The notes: a model not told the origin generated them from the sequence alone. A stretch of 64,000 bases of DNA from Cyanoderma ruficeps (GCA_008694505.1 VZDJ01001050.1:248001-312000); one strand, 5' to 3'; positions 24,938 through 38,085 are shown, counted from the first letter of the stretch. Made by a program: numbers and translations.

Positions 24938-25050
24938 AAAACCCCAAACAAACAAAACTAAACAAACAAAACAACTAACAAACCCCCAAAAGAAAACAAA
25001 AACAAACAAACAAGCAAAAAAGGAAATTAAATAAACAACAACCAAAACCC
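24938..25050. repeat. AAAC-rich simple repeat
   Basis: A long run of degenerate AAAC/AACA units. The minus-strand hydrophobic open frame across it is an artefact of the TTTG repeat. Confidence 0.85.
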
Positions 25051-25278
25051 AAAAGCAGAGTGAAATACTTTCTACACTCAACCTGAGATTTTATTTTGTT
25101 TCAGTTAGATGCAGAATTCCTTTTTTCCTATATCATTGTTTCATTCCACTGCAAAAGATACCTTGGAAAAATAGCTCCTGCAATTGCTTTTTGATATCCA
25201 TTTAAAATCAGGTATCTTGCAAGTGATGTAAAGCAGAAATCCTTGAATGGTCCATACCAATTAAACTTAATATTTGTA

Positions 25279-25530
25279 AGAGAATCACAGACTACCCCAA
25301 GTGGGAAGGGACCCACAAGGATCATCCAAGTCCAACTCTTAGCCCTACACAAGACACTCCAAGAGTCGCACCATGTGCCTGAGAGCATTGTCCAAACACA
25401 TCTTGAACTCTATCAGCCTGTTCCACTGTCCAACACCCTCTGGGGTGAAGAATCTTTTCCTTATACCCAACCTAAGCCTTCCCAGACACAGCTTTATGCT
25501 CTTGCACTTACCCTCATAAAGAAGCTGTAA
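25279..25530 (-). mobile_element. CR1 3'-end fragment
   Basis: From left to right: AGAATCACAGACTACCCCAA, GTGGGAAGGGACCCACAAGG, ATCATCCAAGTCCAACTC, CACACCATGTGCCTGAGAGC, TGTTCCACTGTCCAACACC and GGGTGAAGAATCTTTTCC. This is an inverted CR1 tail of a type abundant in songbirds, 5'-truncated near 25530. The plus-strand open frame at 25243-25530 is its shadow. Confidence 0.88.
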
Positions 25531-26865
25531 GATTACTTAATCTGTTTAAAGGGTGGGGTTTTATTCCTAAACAAAATCATAAGTAATCAAAATTTACTTA
25601 TATATAACCAATCTAAATTAATGGCACCAACAGATTCTTCAATCCAATCTAGTTTTGATATTGAGAAATTTGGTATATGGTGTCTTTAAGGAATGAGGAT
25701 AGTATTCAAACTGCCTCTCTTTACTGTGTAAATTCCAGCTGATTACATCATGCTCAATCGAACTGACTTTTTGGAAGTGCAATGGAAAAATAATAGTCCA
25801 AATAACTATGGAATAATAATTAGAATTTCAAGAATGGTGATAAAGATGTTTATGAGGAAAATGCTATTTCTAGATGTCATCCAAAGTTGCAAAACTCTTT
25901 TCCAATGCTATGAGCTAGAGAAAATGCAAAAGGTATTTATTGAGAAAGGACTCAGATAGTAGAAGAAAAAGGTTCAATAAGCATCTAATACTCTAGATGA
26001 AAGAGCAGTGACCTATTTGACACAAAACCTGGGAATACACCTTGCAGCTATGCTCAGTCATGGAATATGATGGTACTTCTGGAGTAAGACCCTACTGTTA
26101 ATTACTCTTAATTACTTTTTCCCCCACTTACCAAGCATGTACAGGCAAAAAAGATAAATGGTTAAGACACTTCATACCACCTTTTCTTGATTGTCTGGTA
26201 GAAGTTAAATATAACTCAGCTTGTCTAACAGTACTCATTCAAAGAAAAGACTGCAAAGGCAAATGTAGGAGAAAAAAGGTATTATCTTTAGGGAAGCAGG
26301 AAAGGAAAAAAGAGTCTGAATCTGTAAAAACCTCTGCTGCAGGTAAAGTCATGTTTCATTCCAAGTGTTATGACAGTTTTCTGTCACAGTTTTCAGTGTT
26401 ATTACAGTTTTACAGTGGCACTATTATTTTGCAAGAGTTAAGCAGATAATTTCTGTGCAACATCTGAATGGTGTTTTTCAAGAATTACAAAATTATAGAT
26501 GATGGAGACTGTAAACATTCTGAGACAAGCTATTTTGGTCTGGAAAATGAGAGGAATGTTTAGATCTTGAGTTGGTTAATCCACTCCTGTTATCTACAAA
26601 CAATTGTTCTGGAAAATCTTTCCCTAAATGATGTACCATAGTATAGTTAGCTGGCCTGTATATTAATGGTAGGGGCCGTCTTGCCAGCTGGCTCCAACAA
26701 AACCACTGTTCTCTCAGGCTCAGAAAATGGAAAATTCCCTACTAGTAAGAAGGTACCATGGGAGAGATTCCCTTTGTACTTTTCTAGGAGAATGAGATAC
26801 AGCACAAAGACAACTGCTGTTAACATTTTTGGTATGGTCATTCCTCACAGAATCATTTATAAACA

Positions 26866-27958
26866 TGGTTGAACTTGATTGAATGCCAGGTTCCCACTGG
26901 AGCCACTCCATTGCACCACTTCCTTAACTGGACAGGGGACAGAAAATAAAATGAAAGCCTCTTGGGTTTAGATAAGGAACAGGAAGAAATCACCCAGTAA
27001 TTGCCATCACAGGCAAAACAGACTTGACTTGGGAAAATTAATTTCACTTATTACCAATCAAATCAGAACAGAGTAATGAGAAATTAAATGTTAAAAACCC
27101 TTTCTTTCACTCTGCCTTCTTTCCAGGCTCAACTTTACTACTGATTTTCTCTATCTCATTCCCCCAAGATGCTCAGGGGGATGAAGACTGAAGGTTTGGT
27201 CCGTTCCTCACATTATCTCTTCCACTCCTTCTTCCACAGGGGGTGGACTTATCATACTCTTCCCCTACTCCAGCATAAGGTCACTTCATGGGAAGCAGTC
27301 CTCCATGTACTGCACCAGTATGAGTCCTTCCACAGGCTGCAGTTCTTCATGTACCAGTTTAGTGTGGGTCCTTTCCACAGGGTGCTATTTTTTGGGAAAA
27401 CCAGTGTTAGTGCTCCATAGGGTCACCAGTCCTTCCAGAAAGCTGTTTCAGCATAGGCTCCTCTTTCCATGAAGCCACAGCTCCTGCTCCAGGGGTCACA
27501 CCCTCCTTCAGGCATCGACCTGCTCCTTCAGATCTACCTGGTGTGGTGTTCTCTACAGTGTGCAGATGGGTATCTGCTTCACTATGGACCTCTGTGGGCT
27601 GAAGGGGCACAGCTGCCCGTCATGGTCTTCATCACAAGCTTCAGGGGAATGTCAGCTCCAGTGCATGAAACATCTCATCCCTCTCCTTCATGGTGTCTGC
27701 ATGCATTGGTTCTCTCATATTCTTGCTCATCTGGCTACAATTGTTGCCCCGTTGGGTATTCTTCCCCCTTTTCTTTAATCTGTTACCACAGAAGTGCTGC
27801 CACTGTCACCGACAAGCTCAGCTTTGGCCAGCAGCAGGTCTGTCTTGGAGCTGGCTGGCACCGACTATGAGACACAGGGGAATTGTCTGGCAGCTTCTTA
27901 CAGAAGCCATTCCTGCAACTCTCCTGCTGCCAAAGTCTAGCCACACCCACCCAATACA
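26866..27958 (-). mobile_element. Degraded avian ERVL-like solo LTR
   Basis: Read on the minus strand it starts TGTATTGGGTGGG at 27958. It then has a GTAAGAAGCTGCCAGA block, GACAGACCTGCTGCTGGCC, several imperfect internal repeats of a 'TGGAGCAG ... GGACCCAC' unit between about 27200 and 27650, and near its end GATTTGATTGGTAATAAG where most relatives have AATAAA. It ends with ACCTGGCATTCAATCAAG. This order is that of a long, widespread avian LTR. No target duplication survives. The many open frames at 27169-28086 are shadows. Confidence 0.75.
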
Positions 27959-28317
27959 ACTGGATATCTAGAATACCTACCACTCTTTTCTTCATTTATC
28001 CTGCAATTAATCTAATTAATAAAAGCAGGTGGATCTGTGAAGTTCTCATTCTGCAGTTTCTTGACAATAGCACATTCAGGGAGTAATTCTCAATTTCTGC
28101 AGGCTGAGGGCACAATCTCACAAGCATGTGTACTTCTCAAGACAGATTTCAAGTTCCACCAATATTCCTTTATCTGATCTGTCTTCTGAACTCCTGTAAG
28201 GGCTTACAAGAATGTAGATAACAGCCTCAAAGCACTGTCAAAGAAAGAATTTCCCATAGAATAAGCCACGACAACATCAGGAAGGAGCTAATTCCAGGCC
28301 TAGTGGATGTTAAGGTT

Positions 28318-28725
28318 TGGTCAACATGTGGAAAAGAAATTCCCACTGTGGCAAACTGTGGGCAAGGAAGCAAGTCCTTATACACTTGCCATCTCAAGTT
28401 ATGGGAATGCATCTAGGCACCATGGATAGCTGAGACTTGCAGCATGTAAAAGTGATACCTCCAGAAGAAAGACTCAGGACCCCCCACCTCTGAAAAGACC
28501 AAGGTGAAGAAAGACCAGCACGTTGCTGCAGGAATCAACATAGTGGTGATATCTTTACTTAATCTCTCTCTCTTTCCCTTCTCCTCCTTGTCTCCACTTC
28601 CTGCTTCTTTCTATCTCTCTAACTCACATTTACAGTTAGATAAAATCTGTACTGTTGGCTTTGCCATATGTTCTCATTTGCACCTTAATTCAGGCAAAGG
28701 CATATCTTATAATCGGATCATAACT
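28318..28725 (+). mobile_element. Probable LTR, unknown family
   Basis: It starts TGTTAAGGTTTGG and ends near CGGATCATAAC, whose inverse resembles the start. Between them are a C/T-rich tract at 28560-28620 and a GATAAA signal followed by TCTGTACTGTTGGC. The flanking pentamers GTGGA and GCAGA would be a duplication with two substitutions. Limits and class are uncertain. Confidence 0.42.
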
Positions 28726-28729
28726 GCAG

Positions 28730-30900
28730 ACTGCAAATGTAATAGTATTCGCCACCAGCTTTTAAATCCATTATTGAATGGTCATGCATTAGCGTGTTCT
28801 CACTCCTCAATCATTGGCCTCACCACCAGGCACATTTACAGCATATTAACTGCTCCTTTTCTAGGTGTTCCTTCAGGTTATTGACCACCTTTTGGAATTT
28901 CATCTTCTGTGCAGAAGTTCCACATAAATCAGCCAGAAAACTACCACTGAATTTCCAATATCCATTATTTAAGCCATTTAAAACTAGATGGGTAAAACAT
29001 CTGACATTATGCTGAAGAAATTACTAAAGAATTTAATTTCCTGCTGTGGAAGTGGGAGTGATAAGGTAAATTAATGTAGCCTCTCCATGCCCAATATCCA
29101 TAGTTTCTTGATCATCCTCTAAAAGGATGATTAATTAAGACAGCTGCTTCTCAGCATCACTTGATTTTTTTCTTCCTTCTTCTTCTTTTTTTTAAACATT
29201 TAGGCTATTAATTTCTCAGTATGATGGAACATTTTAAAAATACTTCTGTTAACAGCAGGGGTATTTTTTTATTGCATCTATCTTCATTAATCTCCATTCC
29301 TATCTGGTTATATGTCTCTAAAGCACTCAACTCCTCAGCAGCTCAGAGGGCAATTCACACCATATATCATTTCACACAGTCAGTTATGACATTGCATTTC
29401 TCAAGAGAGAAGGAAAGGGAAAAAAATTCCTGCAGTGAGATTTTCACTTGAATAGCTTTCTGAATATGCAACAGCAACCAACACACAGTAAATCCATCAT
29501 CCTGGAGTCAGACTTCTTTGTACAGGCTGTATTCACAAATGTATATTTTTTTATATAAGGGGAAAAAAAGACTCCATCAAAGATAATAACATTACCTTTG
29601 AAAACAAAACCATATTAAATACTGTTTTTAAAGGACACTTGATACTAAACAGAATTTTCATTTTACAGTTTTGGAAGTTTCAAAAATCAATTTTTTTAAA
29701 CATTACCCCCAAGTATTCTTCAAGTGTAGTTCTGCAACCTTCCAGCTTGCTGTTCCTTTGAATTCTTACTGTTAAATATCTTCCATCTTTTTATGTATGG
29801 CACTTCTCATTAAAAATATGGCTATTGATAAAGTTGTAGAGCAATGTATTTTAGACAACTGAAATTATTTTTACATCTTGTGACATGTTATGTATATGCT
29901 GATAAAATCTATTGAACATTTCAGACTAAATTGATTGTTATTGTTTAAGAAATTATGCATTAGCATTGCTATTTCAATTGTGAAGGTTGTATTTATCCTT
30001 TTCTTTAGAAAATCACCTTAAAAGTTATTGTAATAAAAATGTGTGAAACTGGCAAATAATTGTAATAAAGAACAACCTGAAACAGGTTCATTTTATTGAC
30101 TTGTTTATTCTAAAAATGAAAAATGTGGGAAAACAACCACAGTTACTCAGAATTGGATGAACATGATCTTGTAATAGGACATTAGAGGTTGAAACAAGTC
30201 TTTAGTATTTTTTGCTGCTTTCTGATTTTGCTCCCTCCATTAAGCCAAACATTTCCACCGTAAAATAAGAATTTTTGTGCTGGACTGATATATAGTGTTG
30301 ATCACTCTTTTAGTTCTCATCACATGACAAACCATCCATCAGATCTAGGATAATCACTTGTTTAAGTTACACTCAAGCCAGAAGGCAGAAAGTTATGCAT
30401 CTCTTCCACATCATCCAGAAGTTAAAAAATAATAATAATAATAAAANATAATAATAATAAAAAAATGTTAGTGGGGCAGTCTTAGCAGATTTCTTTTGTA
30501 AGATATATGCCAAACATAAGTAAAGTATGTAGTAATGTTTCTATCAAAGCAACAGAGAAAACAATGTAAATAGAATTTTGATGAGTACTGAGAGGTTTGT
30601 AATATGAATGATGTCATTTGCCATAGTTCCATTAATTTATTTCTTTCTGTTTTTCCTCTTTAAAATCTTCATGCACTGAATTTGAAGATATTATGCTCGA
30701 AAGAAAATGGAAGGCACTTTTGGCATGTAAATACCTCATAGAAGATTATACTCAAATGTCCTTTATTTTACTTGTATCTTCTACAGAGTTTTCAGAAATA
30801 AACAGTAGGATTTTATTTAAAAAAATAAAATAATTTTAAAAAACCCCCCAGATGTGCCAAATGGCAAGATGTGATTAACACAGATCTCACTTTATTTCTA
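28730..30900. other. Intronic sequence, no feature recognised
   Basis: AT-rich, with a poly-T patch near 29170. Around 29770-29810 the minus strand has a perfect GTAAGA donor downstream of a short open stretch. It could be another exon of the inferred gene, but its phase does not fit any neighbour. Confidence 0.4.
30427..30461. repeat. AAT microsatellite with a single N
   Basis: About ten AAT/TAA units interrupted by one N at 30447, probably marking an unsized collapse of the repeat. Confidence 0.92.
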
Positions 30901-30906
30901 TCCTGC

Positions 30907-31576
30907 TGTCCTGGGTTATAGTCTATTCAATTTCATCTGCTGAAAAACAGTTGGGGGCGGGTGCCTTTTGATAATAGGCCAACAGTCAGTATCAGGTAGA
31001 GCATTGTTCTTATCTTTCTCCATAATGGGCCATTAACACTCTTCCCAAGCCCCTAGCGTACCTATTGTGTGATGCTCCACCCCGTGGGAGGAGCCAGCCA
31101 TTCTTACCTGGATAAAGCTGGAACTTTAAACCAGCACAGTGTCTTGCTTCATCCGATTACGATTACGGGAGGAAGGCTGGACCCTTCTCACCACCTCAGG
31201 ACCCCTTTCTTTTCTGCTACTGGATCATTTTCTGCCTCAGCGGAGCTGTACCTGCCATTCCAGGAGGACTCACTTTTGGACTGCTTTCCACACCCTGACT
31301 AACAAGGTTGTAGCTTTGACCCTGTCAGGACTTTTCAAAATTGTTGTTTGTTGGTTTGCTGGTTTGGTGGGGTGGTTTTGTTTTCTTTTTTTTCTTTTCT
31401 ACCACATTTGTATTCTTATATTCTTAGTAAAAAGCTGTTATTCCTACTCCCAAATCTTTGCCTGAGAGCCGTTAATTGCAAAATTAGAACTTGGCGGGGG
31501 GTGAGGGGTTTACATCCTCTATTCTAAGGGGAACCCCAGTTTCCCTGGCAGATACCTGTCTTTCTAAACCAAGACA
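30907..31576 (+). mobile_element. Solo LTR, 670 bp (family shared with 51092)
   Basis: It starts TGTCCTGGGTTATAG and ends CTAAACCAAGACA. The flanks carry a perfect 5-bp duplication CCTGC at 30902-30906 and 31577-31581. There is a GGATAAAG box near 31110 and an AGTAAA signal at 31426-31431 in place of AATAAA. It contains no viral genes. The same family occurs at 51092. The plus-strand open frames at 31069-31465 are shadows. The 5-bp duplication argues for an ERVL- or ERV1-like element rather than ERVK. Confidence 0.92.
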
Positions 31577-31581
31577 CCTGC

Positions 31582-33551
31582 AGAACTAGATGACCTCTTA
31601 CGAAAGAAAAGAGAAGAAATAGCAGACAGAGCCAAGTTCAAGCATATAGAGGGGGAAAAAAATGGATTCAATAATATCGAAATTTTTAAGAAGGACTTAA
31701 GAATTGGGGGGAAGGAGAAAGAAAGAGGAAGAAGAAATTATTGCTATAGAGGCTATTAATAATAAAATTTGGGGAAGGGAGTGTATTTTTTATTACTTTC
31801 AACCAAGTTTAAACTGATATTAATGTAAATGAAACATAGAGGGAAAGAGGAGTTAATTTCTGTGTGTATTCACAATATTTTAGTAGTATTATTCATGTAC
31901 CTATTATAAACAATATATTCACAATCATACATCTGCTCACAATTTCACAACTTGAGCTTTTGTTTTCTGCAGAACTCAGGTGAAAGTCAAGGCCAAATTG
32001 TTCTTCCTCAAACATGTCTCTTAAAGGGAACGACATCAGCCTGGTAGTGCTCTGTAACCACTACCAGACAAGCAATGTATTTTGCCCTAGGCCTTAAAGC
32101 AACTGCGTAGAGTGTCAAAAGCATTTCTTGTTATCATAAGCTAAGTTTTTTAGTCAAAATAATATCAAAGTTCCACAAGCCACTTAACTACATCTACAGA
32201 AACTACAATTAAAAAAAAAAAAGAAAAATATTTCCAATAATTGCAACCATTAATGGCAATCTCCTGATTTTTAATCCTGCTTAATAAAAGGAAAAAATAT
32301 TCAAGATGGTTGATCTGATATGTGAGGTCATTTTCCATTGCAGATGAATCAGTACAGAATCACTGCTGGTTATTCCTTTTGCCTCTATTGCAGCTGTCCT
32401 GAAGAGCAAATATACTGAAGCCTTCAGTTTCTAGGTTAACACCTAGATATGACAGCCTGCAAGACCAACTAAATGCAATCTTGTGATTTTAAGCAATTCA
32501 TAACTAGACCACTAATTATCTCTCGTGCATGCCTGCACTTTCATGTTTGCTCCTAATGTACCTTCTGTGGACAGCAAATTTGGTTCACATGGCTATCTTG
32601 GACACTGTTATTTCCATTCAAACCAAATTCTTGAATAGTATTTATACTTAAAGGCATGCTAGCTATCCAAAAGGACCATGACAGAAATTCACCAACAGGA
32701 ATGTCTTTCCCTGGGCATTCCCTATGGAGTGCACGAGGGGATGGCTCCAGAGGGCAGCAAATGTCCAGCAACGCATATGGGCAGCAATGGGGGCCAGCAC
32801 TGTTTGGGCATATGGATACAAGACAGCCCAGTGCCTGGGAAGGGATTTGCCCCTCTCTACTGTGTGCATCAGATCACGTTGTGAGTATCATTCTGCATGC
32901 AGAGAAAACGTCCACAAGCTGGCTGGAGGTGAGAGGAAGCACCAAGGCAGTAGGGATGGAGCCTTTGCCCTGTGAGGAGAGGCTGTAAGGCATACTGAAG
33001 TGATTTTTCTTCCATTCTTATGACAAGACTGATAAAAAGGATATAATTTAAAAAAAAAATTTGGCTATTTTTTTGTAGTTTCTCATGGACGTTTAAACAC
33101 GAACGTACTAAAGGAAACAAAATGACTGAGTATGTCTGCATATAAGAATAGTAATAATAAATATAAATAATAATACTGCCGAAAAATAATAATTTTCAGC
33201 AGTATATTGAAATGTGGATGTGATAAAATACAGCTGCAAGTACATTTTTAAAACAATTAAAATAGGTGCATTAAGTCAGTGAAAATATATTGCTGTAATA
33301 TAAATTTGTAGTTTTTCTTATAGCAGCAATCTAAATTAAAATGCAGCTGTGTTTTCTAAAGTTCAAAAAAGCCATTTCTGAAACAAGAGAACAGAACAAA
33401 TATCTGCCCAATAGACAACCTTTTCCATTTACAGTTCTTTTGCTTTCCCTTCCTTGCTCCTTTTAAAGAAACTTCATTAAAGTTAATTCATCTTGGATTT
33501 TTAAACCTCAACAAGCAAGTGATTTTTATTAATTATTGAAAAATCACTCAC
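31582..33551. other. Intronic sequence with one CR1 remnant
   Basis: Mostly featureless. At 32041-32067 a 9-bp-arm hairpin is present, within chance expectation. At about 32360-32415 the minus strand has a fine acceptor (TTTGCTCTTCAG) followed by an open frame beginning TAAIEAKGITSS, but no good donor. The CR1-like stretch at 32720 is listed separately. Confidence 0.4.
32720..32990 (+). mobile_element. Degenerate CR1 fragment
   Basis: GAAGGGATTTGCCCCTCTCT followed by GATGGAGCCTTTGCCCTGTG and AGGAGAGGCTG resembles the CR1 segment around the 'CLEYCVQFW' to 'ERLRELGL' region, with an internal deletion. Divergence is high. The overlapping open frames on both strands are shadows. Confidence 0.5.
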
Positions 33552-33614
33552 TATTACTGACAATACTACATCAAAGGTCTGTTTTGGACAGGAGGTTTCC
33601 AACAAATTCACCAG
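33552..33614 (-). CDS. Candidate coding exon, 21 codons (inferred gene)
   Basis: The 63 bases read LVNLLETSCPKQTFDVVLSV plus Ile on the minus strand. They lie between an acceptor with a T-rich tract (TTTGCTTTGTATTAAG) and a strong donor, AATA/GTGAGT. Phase is 0 at both ends and matches the exon at 39848. The peptide is amphipathic and helical, as in solenoid repeats. A second possible donor six bases earlier would remove two codons without changing phase. Confidence 0.58.
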
Positions 33615-34552
33615 CTTAATACAAAGCAAAAAAATAGATTTATTTTTGATTGTTTGTTTGTTTCTTATTTTTTTGCAGGGGGAGGGGGATGGGGGGGAAG
33701 GGAAGGAAATGGGGAGGAATTTTAGCAATAAAAAGATCATAGAACTGCTTCCAGAATCAATCACTCCCGTATTTTCTTCTCTACATGTTAAAACCAAAAG
33801 GATAAAAAAAAATCATACACACATTTTCCAGACTCCTTGAATTCCACTTAACTATACAGCAATCATGTGATTTCTAAATAAGCATATATTATCCAATATC
33901 CCTCATAGTTCCTTAGGCACATTTCTTCATATATTTTAAAAATAATATATTTGATTGGTTTAGACTCCTATATATAGTGGAATTTGCAACCTATTCTTTC
34001 ATAATTCCAGTTGAAATCATAAAAAATTGATGCAATGCATACAGGAATAACAACACACCTTTCTTGCCATACAAAAATGCAACAGATCTTTTTCCACAGG
34101 ATGGGAAAGAAGTAAAAATTCTCATAATGTAGAAAACTTCATCTAGAATTTTCAGTAGCAAGTGAAGGAACTGACTCTGAGTACACATTAAATCCATCTT
34201 TTCCTACCAATGAATTCCCAATAAAATTCTTGGCCCAGGTCCTAGCCCAGAAGCTACACAGTGGGAAAGTATACAGCATCTGAAAAGTGAAGTCAGTGCA
34301 TGGAGAACGGTCAGTTCTGTTTCTGTGATACATGAAAGCACAGGGAAAACTCATCTCTGCACGAAAAAGCATTTTCTTAGGTGTAGGTAATACATTAAAA
34401 AAAAAAAATCCTTTAAGGATAATACCCCATCCTTCCTTTTTGCTCAATCCTCGCTGTCTCCTGATTCTAGTGCAGATCCATTCCTATCTTCATCATAAAC
34501 AAGAATTATAATTAACACCTATCGCAGTACATTGACACTCAGAAAAGAATAT

Positions 34553-35040
34553 TGTTTCAGAGCTGTCTTGGAGCTTGTCTTGTTTCAGAGTTGTCTTCTT
34601 AAACAGTCTTAAGAAAAAAAGGGAAAAGAAAAAAAAACGGTCCCGGAAGCTTTTTTGCCTCAGCTAGCTAGACTAACTAAAGAGGAAAAAAAAAACTCTC
34701 TTGCCGCTGTCTGTGCGTCCGACGAACACCCAAGGACGACGAAGAAGAAGTGAGGAGGAGTGAAAACTGTTTTTTCAAAACAAACTGTGCGCGTCTTTTT
34801 CTTTGCTCACTCTCAGAATCAGTCTTAAAGATACAGAACACACAGCACACACAGAACAGACGACTGGGGATAGAGGCACTATAGTCACCCTAGAACAAGA
34901 GCCCACACTAATCTAGCAGAGGAAGAGGGAAGAAACATTGTTACTGAAATGGTCAGGTAGGAGGGACACAGAGCGAAATCCTACACAGAACAGGAATAGG
35001 ATTCGCATTCAAAGAGTAATCTCTCTGTAGAATGATCAAT
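34553..35040. mobile_element. CpG-bearing LTR-like block, unplaced
   Basis: This segment differs from its AT-rich surroundings in having several CpG sites (GTGCGTCCGACGAACACC, GGACGACGAAGAAG, GTGCGCGTC) and A-rich patches. If TGTCTTGGAGC at 34564 is the start and GAGGGACA at 34968 the end, then the flanks CAGAGC at 34558-34563 and 34969-34974 form a perfect 6-bp duplication, as ERVK-type elements make. Against this, GTTTCAGAG plus TGTCTT occurs twice in tandem at the left edge, and CpG-rich sequence continues to about 35040. It is unlike a gene: no frame is open. Confidence 0.5.
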
Positions 35041-38000
35041 TAATAAGACTTTTGGATAAAATGTGGTAGGCATAAGAGATTGTACAAAGGCAAAAAATTA
35101 CTTCATTTATTTTGAAAGCTCACTCTAATAATAGCCTCTGTGTAGCAAAAAAAAAAAAAAATACCACATTGGATTATCATTTCAAGGTTGGATATTATAG
35201 GTCCCATATCCTGTAACAGATTTTTCTGATCAACTTGCTGTTCAGACTCTACCAACAATCTTGCTTCCCAAAAGTCTGCAAAAACTCTGGTATGACCAGG
35301 CCGACAAATATCTTGTTATAAGTTCCAGTGGAGTAGCCAAGTTATATGGATTCAGGCCTGCACTGCTAATCTGAAAGCTACAAGGAAGAAAAGTCTTGGA
35401 AACCACAAAAGAACAAAAATGAAGCTGACTTGAATATAAGCTTTGAATAAGAATTTAGTAAGAAAGCTATACAATATTAATCAAAAATGCCAACCAATTA
35501 AATGCATTCATTATGATATAAAAATTGTGGTATCTGGCAGTGGAGGATGGGTAACTCAGGATTTATTCTGATTCTGTGGTTATCCATTCTTAAGCATTCA
35601 AGTATTTACAATTCTAAATCTAGATATCAGGAGAGTAAACACAACAACAGAGTTCTGCAAGTAAGCACTTGATTCTGACCTGGGTTTATTCAGGTTCCCA
35701 AACCCACTTGTTGATTTCTTTATACAACCATGGAAATGTATGAGCTTTGTCTGTAGGTATATTTGTACAAAGTCATTTATAAAACTATATGTACTTTAAT
35801 ATAATCACTGCAAGCTTTAGGGCAACCATGAGAATCACAGATTTAATCTGAGGTTTTAAACAATCGCTTGGTAAAAGAGAGACTTCTTATAGAGTTACCT
35901 TAGAATTCCTGAGTACCCAAAAGTAACATTTCTGACTTGCAGAAACATATAAACAGGAACTTCCCCAAAAATGTAGGAGTATAATTCTTTAGCCATCTTT
36001 AAACTAGGAATTTCCTGAACCTTAAGTTTTCTGTCTAAAACCATTTTACTTTAAAATATTTTCCCCAGGTCCTTAAATTATTTTTAATATTTTTTTTGCA
36101 GAAGAAGTAGAAAAACTCCATAACTTAGGAATTCTGAAACATATCTCAGAGGCTTCTACTGAATAGTTTCTTCAGTGTAATCTCAGCTCTTGACTTTGAA
36201 CAAGAAAGAAAATTATAAAATCCCTCCTCTGGCTTCAGTAATTTTCTCCTTGACAAAAAATTATGATGGAGCTACACCAATAAGCTTAGGGTTTGGTGCT
36301 CATATTGAAAGGCAAAGTAAGAAAATATGACTATTCTTTACAAAGGAAGCCTATTTTTCAATGGACAGAATATCACAAAGATATTCTGGCTAACCTGTAC
36401 TTTTTAACACAATCTTGCAAACAATTGCTTAAAACTGTCTTACAAGCAGTGTATTTCTTCACTAAGCATCTTTACTTCAGTAACTGCTTACCAGAAAACA
36501 AGAGCTTTTTGATCTCTCCAACTTTCACTGAGAATTGCAAGGCATTCCTATAGCATCATTGCCAACAGCTCTTAATGCATAGACCCAGAAAGCTATGTAG
36601 CTCTGCTTGCTGATTATGGTTAGTCTGTCATACTATTAAAGACTAATTTGGTGCCTCTGAAAGTACATACCTTTGCCCAAACAGCTGTGGAATTACAGTG
36701 AACATCAGAAGTGAATCAATCATTTTGGATGCTCTCAGCTACCCACAAAAATAGTGATAACATGATCTTTTTTAAAGGAGTGAACATGCATACTTGAGAA
36801 AATGTCTTAAAAATATAGATCGCCAGCCCAAAGTTTCTCAGAAAGCATCAAGTCAGTTCACGTCTTCATCAAGGGACGATACGAAGTTTAAAGACTTCTT
36901 AAATAATTAAGACACTACCTGTCCAGCATTCACTGTAGCTCTGTGTGCACACCAGTTTTGAAAAGATTCAAACAGAATACCCTAACTTATCTAAGTCACA
37001 GGACTTCTAAAAAGAACTAGAGGGGGAAATTTATTGGGGAACTATTATAAAAGAGGCTGTGCTTTGTTTGTTAAAAAAACAGTTTTACATTGGTTTTCTC
37101 ATTAAATATGCCATTATATCACTTGAAGTTACTGGAAAGAAAGGATCGGTCCTATGAACTGGGAATGATTGACCCTGAAATACAGTTTGTGCGTTCCTTT
37201 CTGGAAAATTATACCCTATATCTGCTTCTATAACAATTTTTGTATTGCTCCAGCTGAGTCACTTGTAGCGTTTTGCTGGATACCTTAATAATCACATACT
37301 TTGATTTGTAGATGCCTTACCTGTTATCTTTAGCTTGACAGACAAAGATGCTGAGCAGTCAGGATTGCATCTGAGGCCAATAGCTTCCCCTTCGACTTAG
37401 TGTTATGTCGTGTGAGGTAAATTGAAAAAAAAAGCATCCTTGTGTCTTAAAGAGCTCAGGAAAAGTAGATGCTTTTGACGTTAATGTCTATCTATGAACC
37501 TTTGGATCTACATCTATAAAATAGGAACAATATCCTGTATATGCTACAGAGATTATGGAAAACCAATTCGCTAGTATCTATGAAACAAAAATTTGGAATA
37601 AATGCTAAAGAAAAGCCCTGGTTGAAACTAGTGCTTGTCTTTGAAATAGACTACATAGCTTACAGGGAACTAGTCACATACATTTAAAATATTTCAGGCA
37701 AAATACCGAAAAGTTATTCAAGTTCTTCCATACTACCTTTTGCCTACCAAATCAGTTATGTAGAGAAAACATTATGTGCTTCAGTAGTAGGAGATGGTAT
37801 CTCAGAAAAAAGAGGTTGGTAAATTTCTTTAAGTCATATGTGAACGTAGATTGCAAAGTCATATTTTCTGGGCAGTATTCAGTGTAGATGAGTTCTTAAG
37901 CACTCATAACTGCATGAAGAAATATCACAGGAATGTCACAGGAACCGTGAAAATAATTAAAGAAAAAAGAACACTGCCTTGAAGTGAAATCTATTAATAT

Positions 38001-38080
38001 TTTGCAGAGCACTTTCTGCTTGTGTGAACATAAAACACTTACAAGCACGCATACAACCAGCACAACTCAGAAAAACTACA
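35041..38080. other. Intronic sequence, no feature recognised
   Basis: AT-rich, with a poly-A run near 35147. The short open frames at 36293-36553 (plus) and 37108-37231 (plus) have no splice context or known domain. Confidence 0.45.
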
Positions 38081-38085
38081 AATCA

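Noticed and set aside
24938..25050. CRISPR-like or tandem array
   Set aside because: It is a simple AAAC repeat with no spacers; no CRISPR array, tRNA, rRNA or phage feature was seen in the window.
27169..28086. Cluster of overlapping plus-strand frames of 60-133 codons
   Set aside because: They cover an inverted LTR and its flank and show no protein family.
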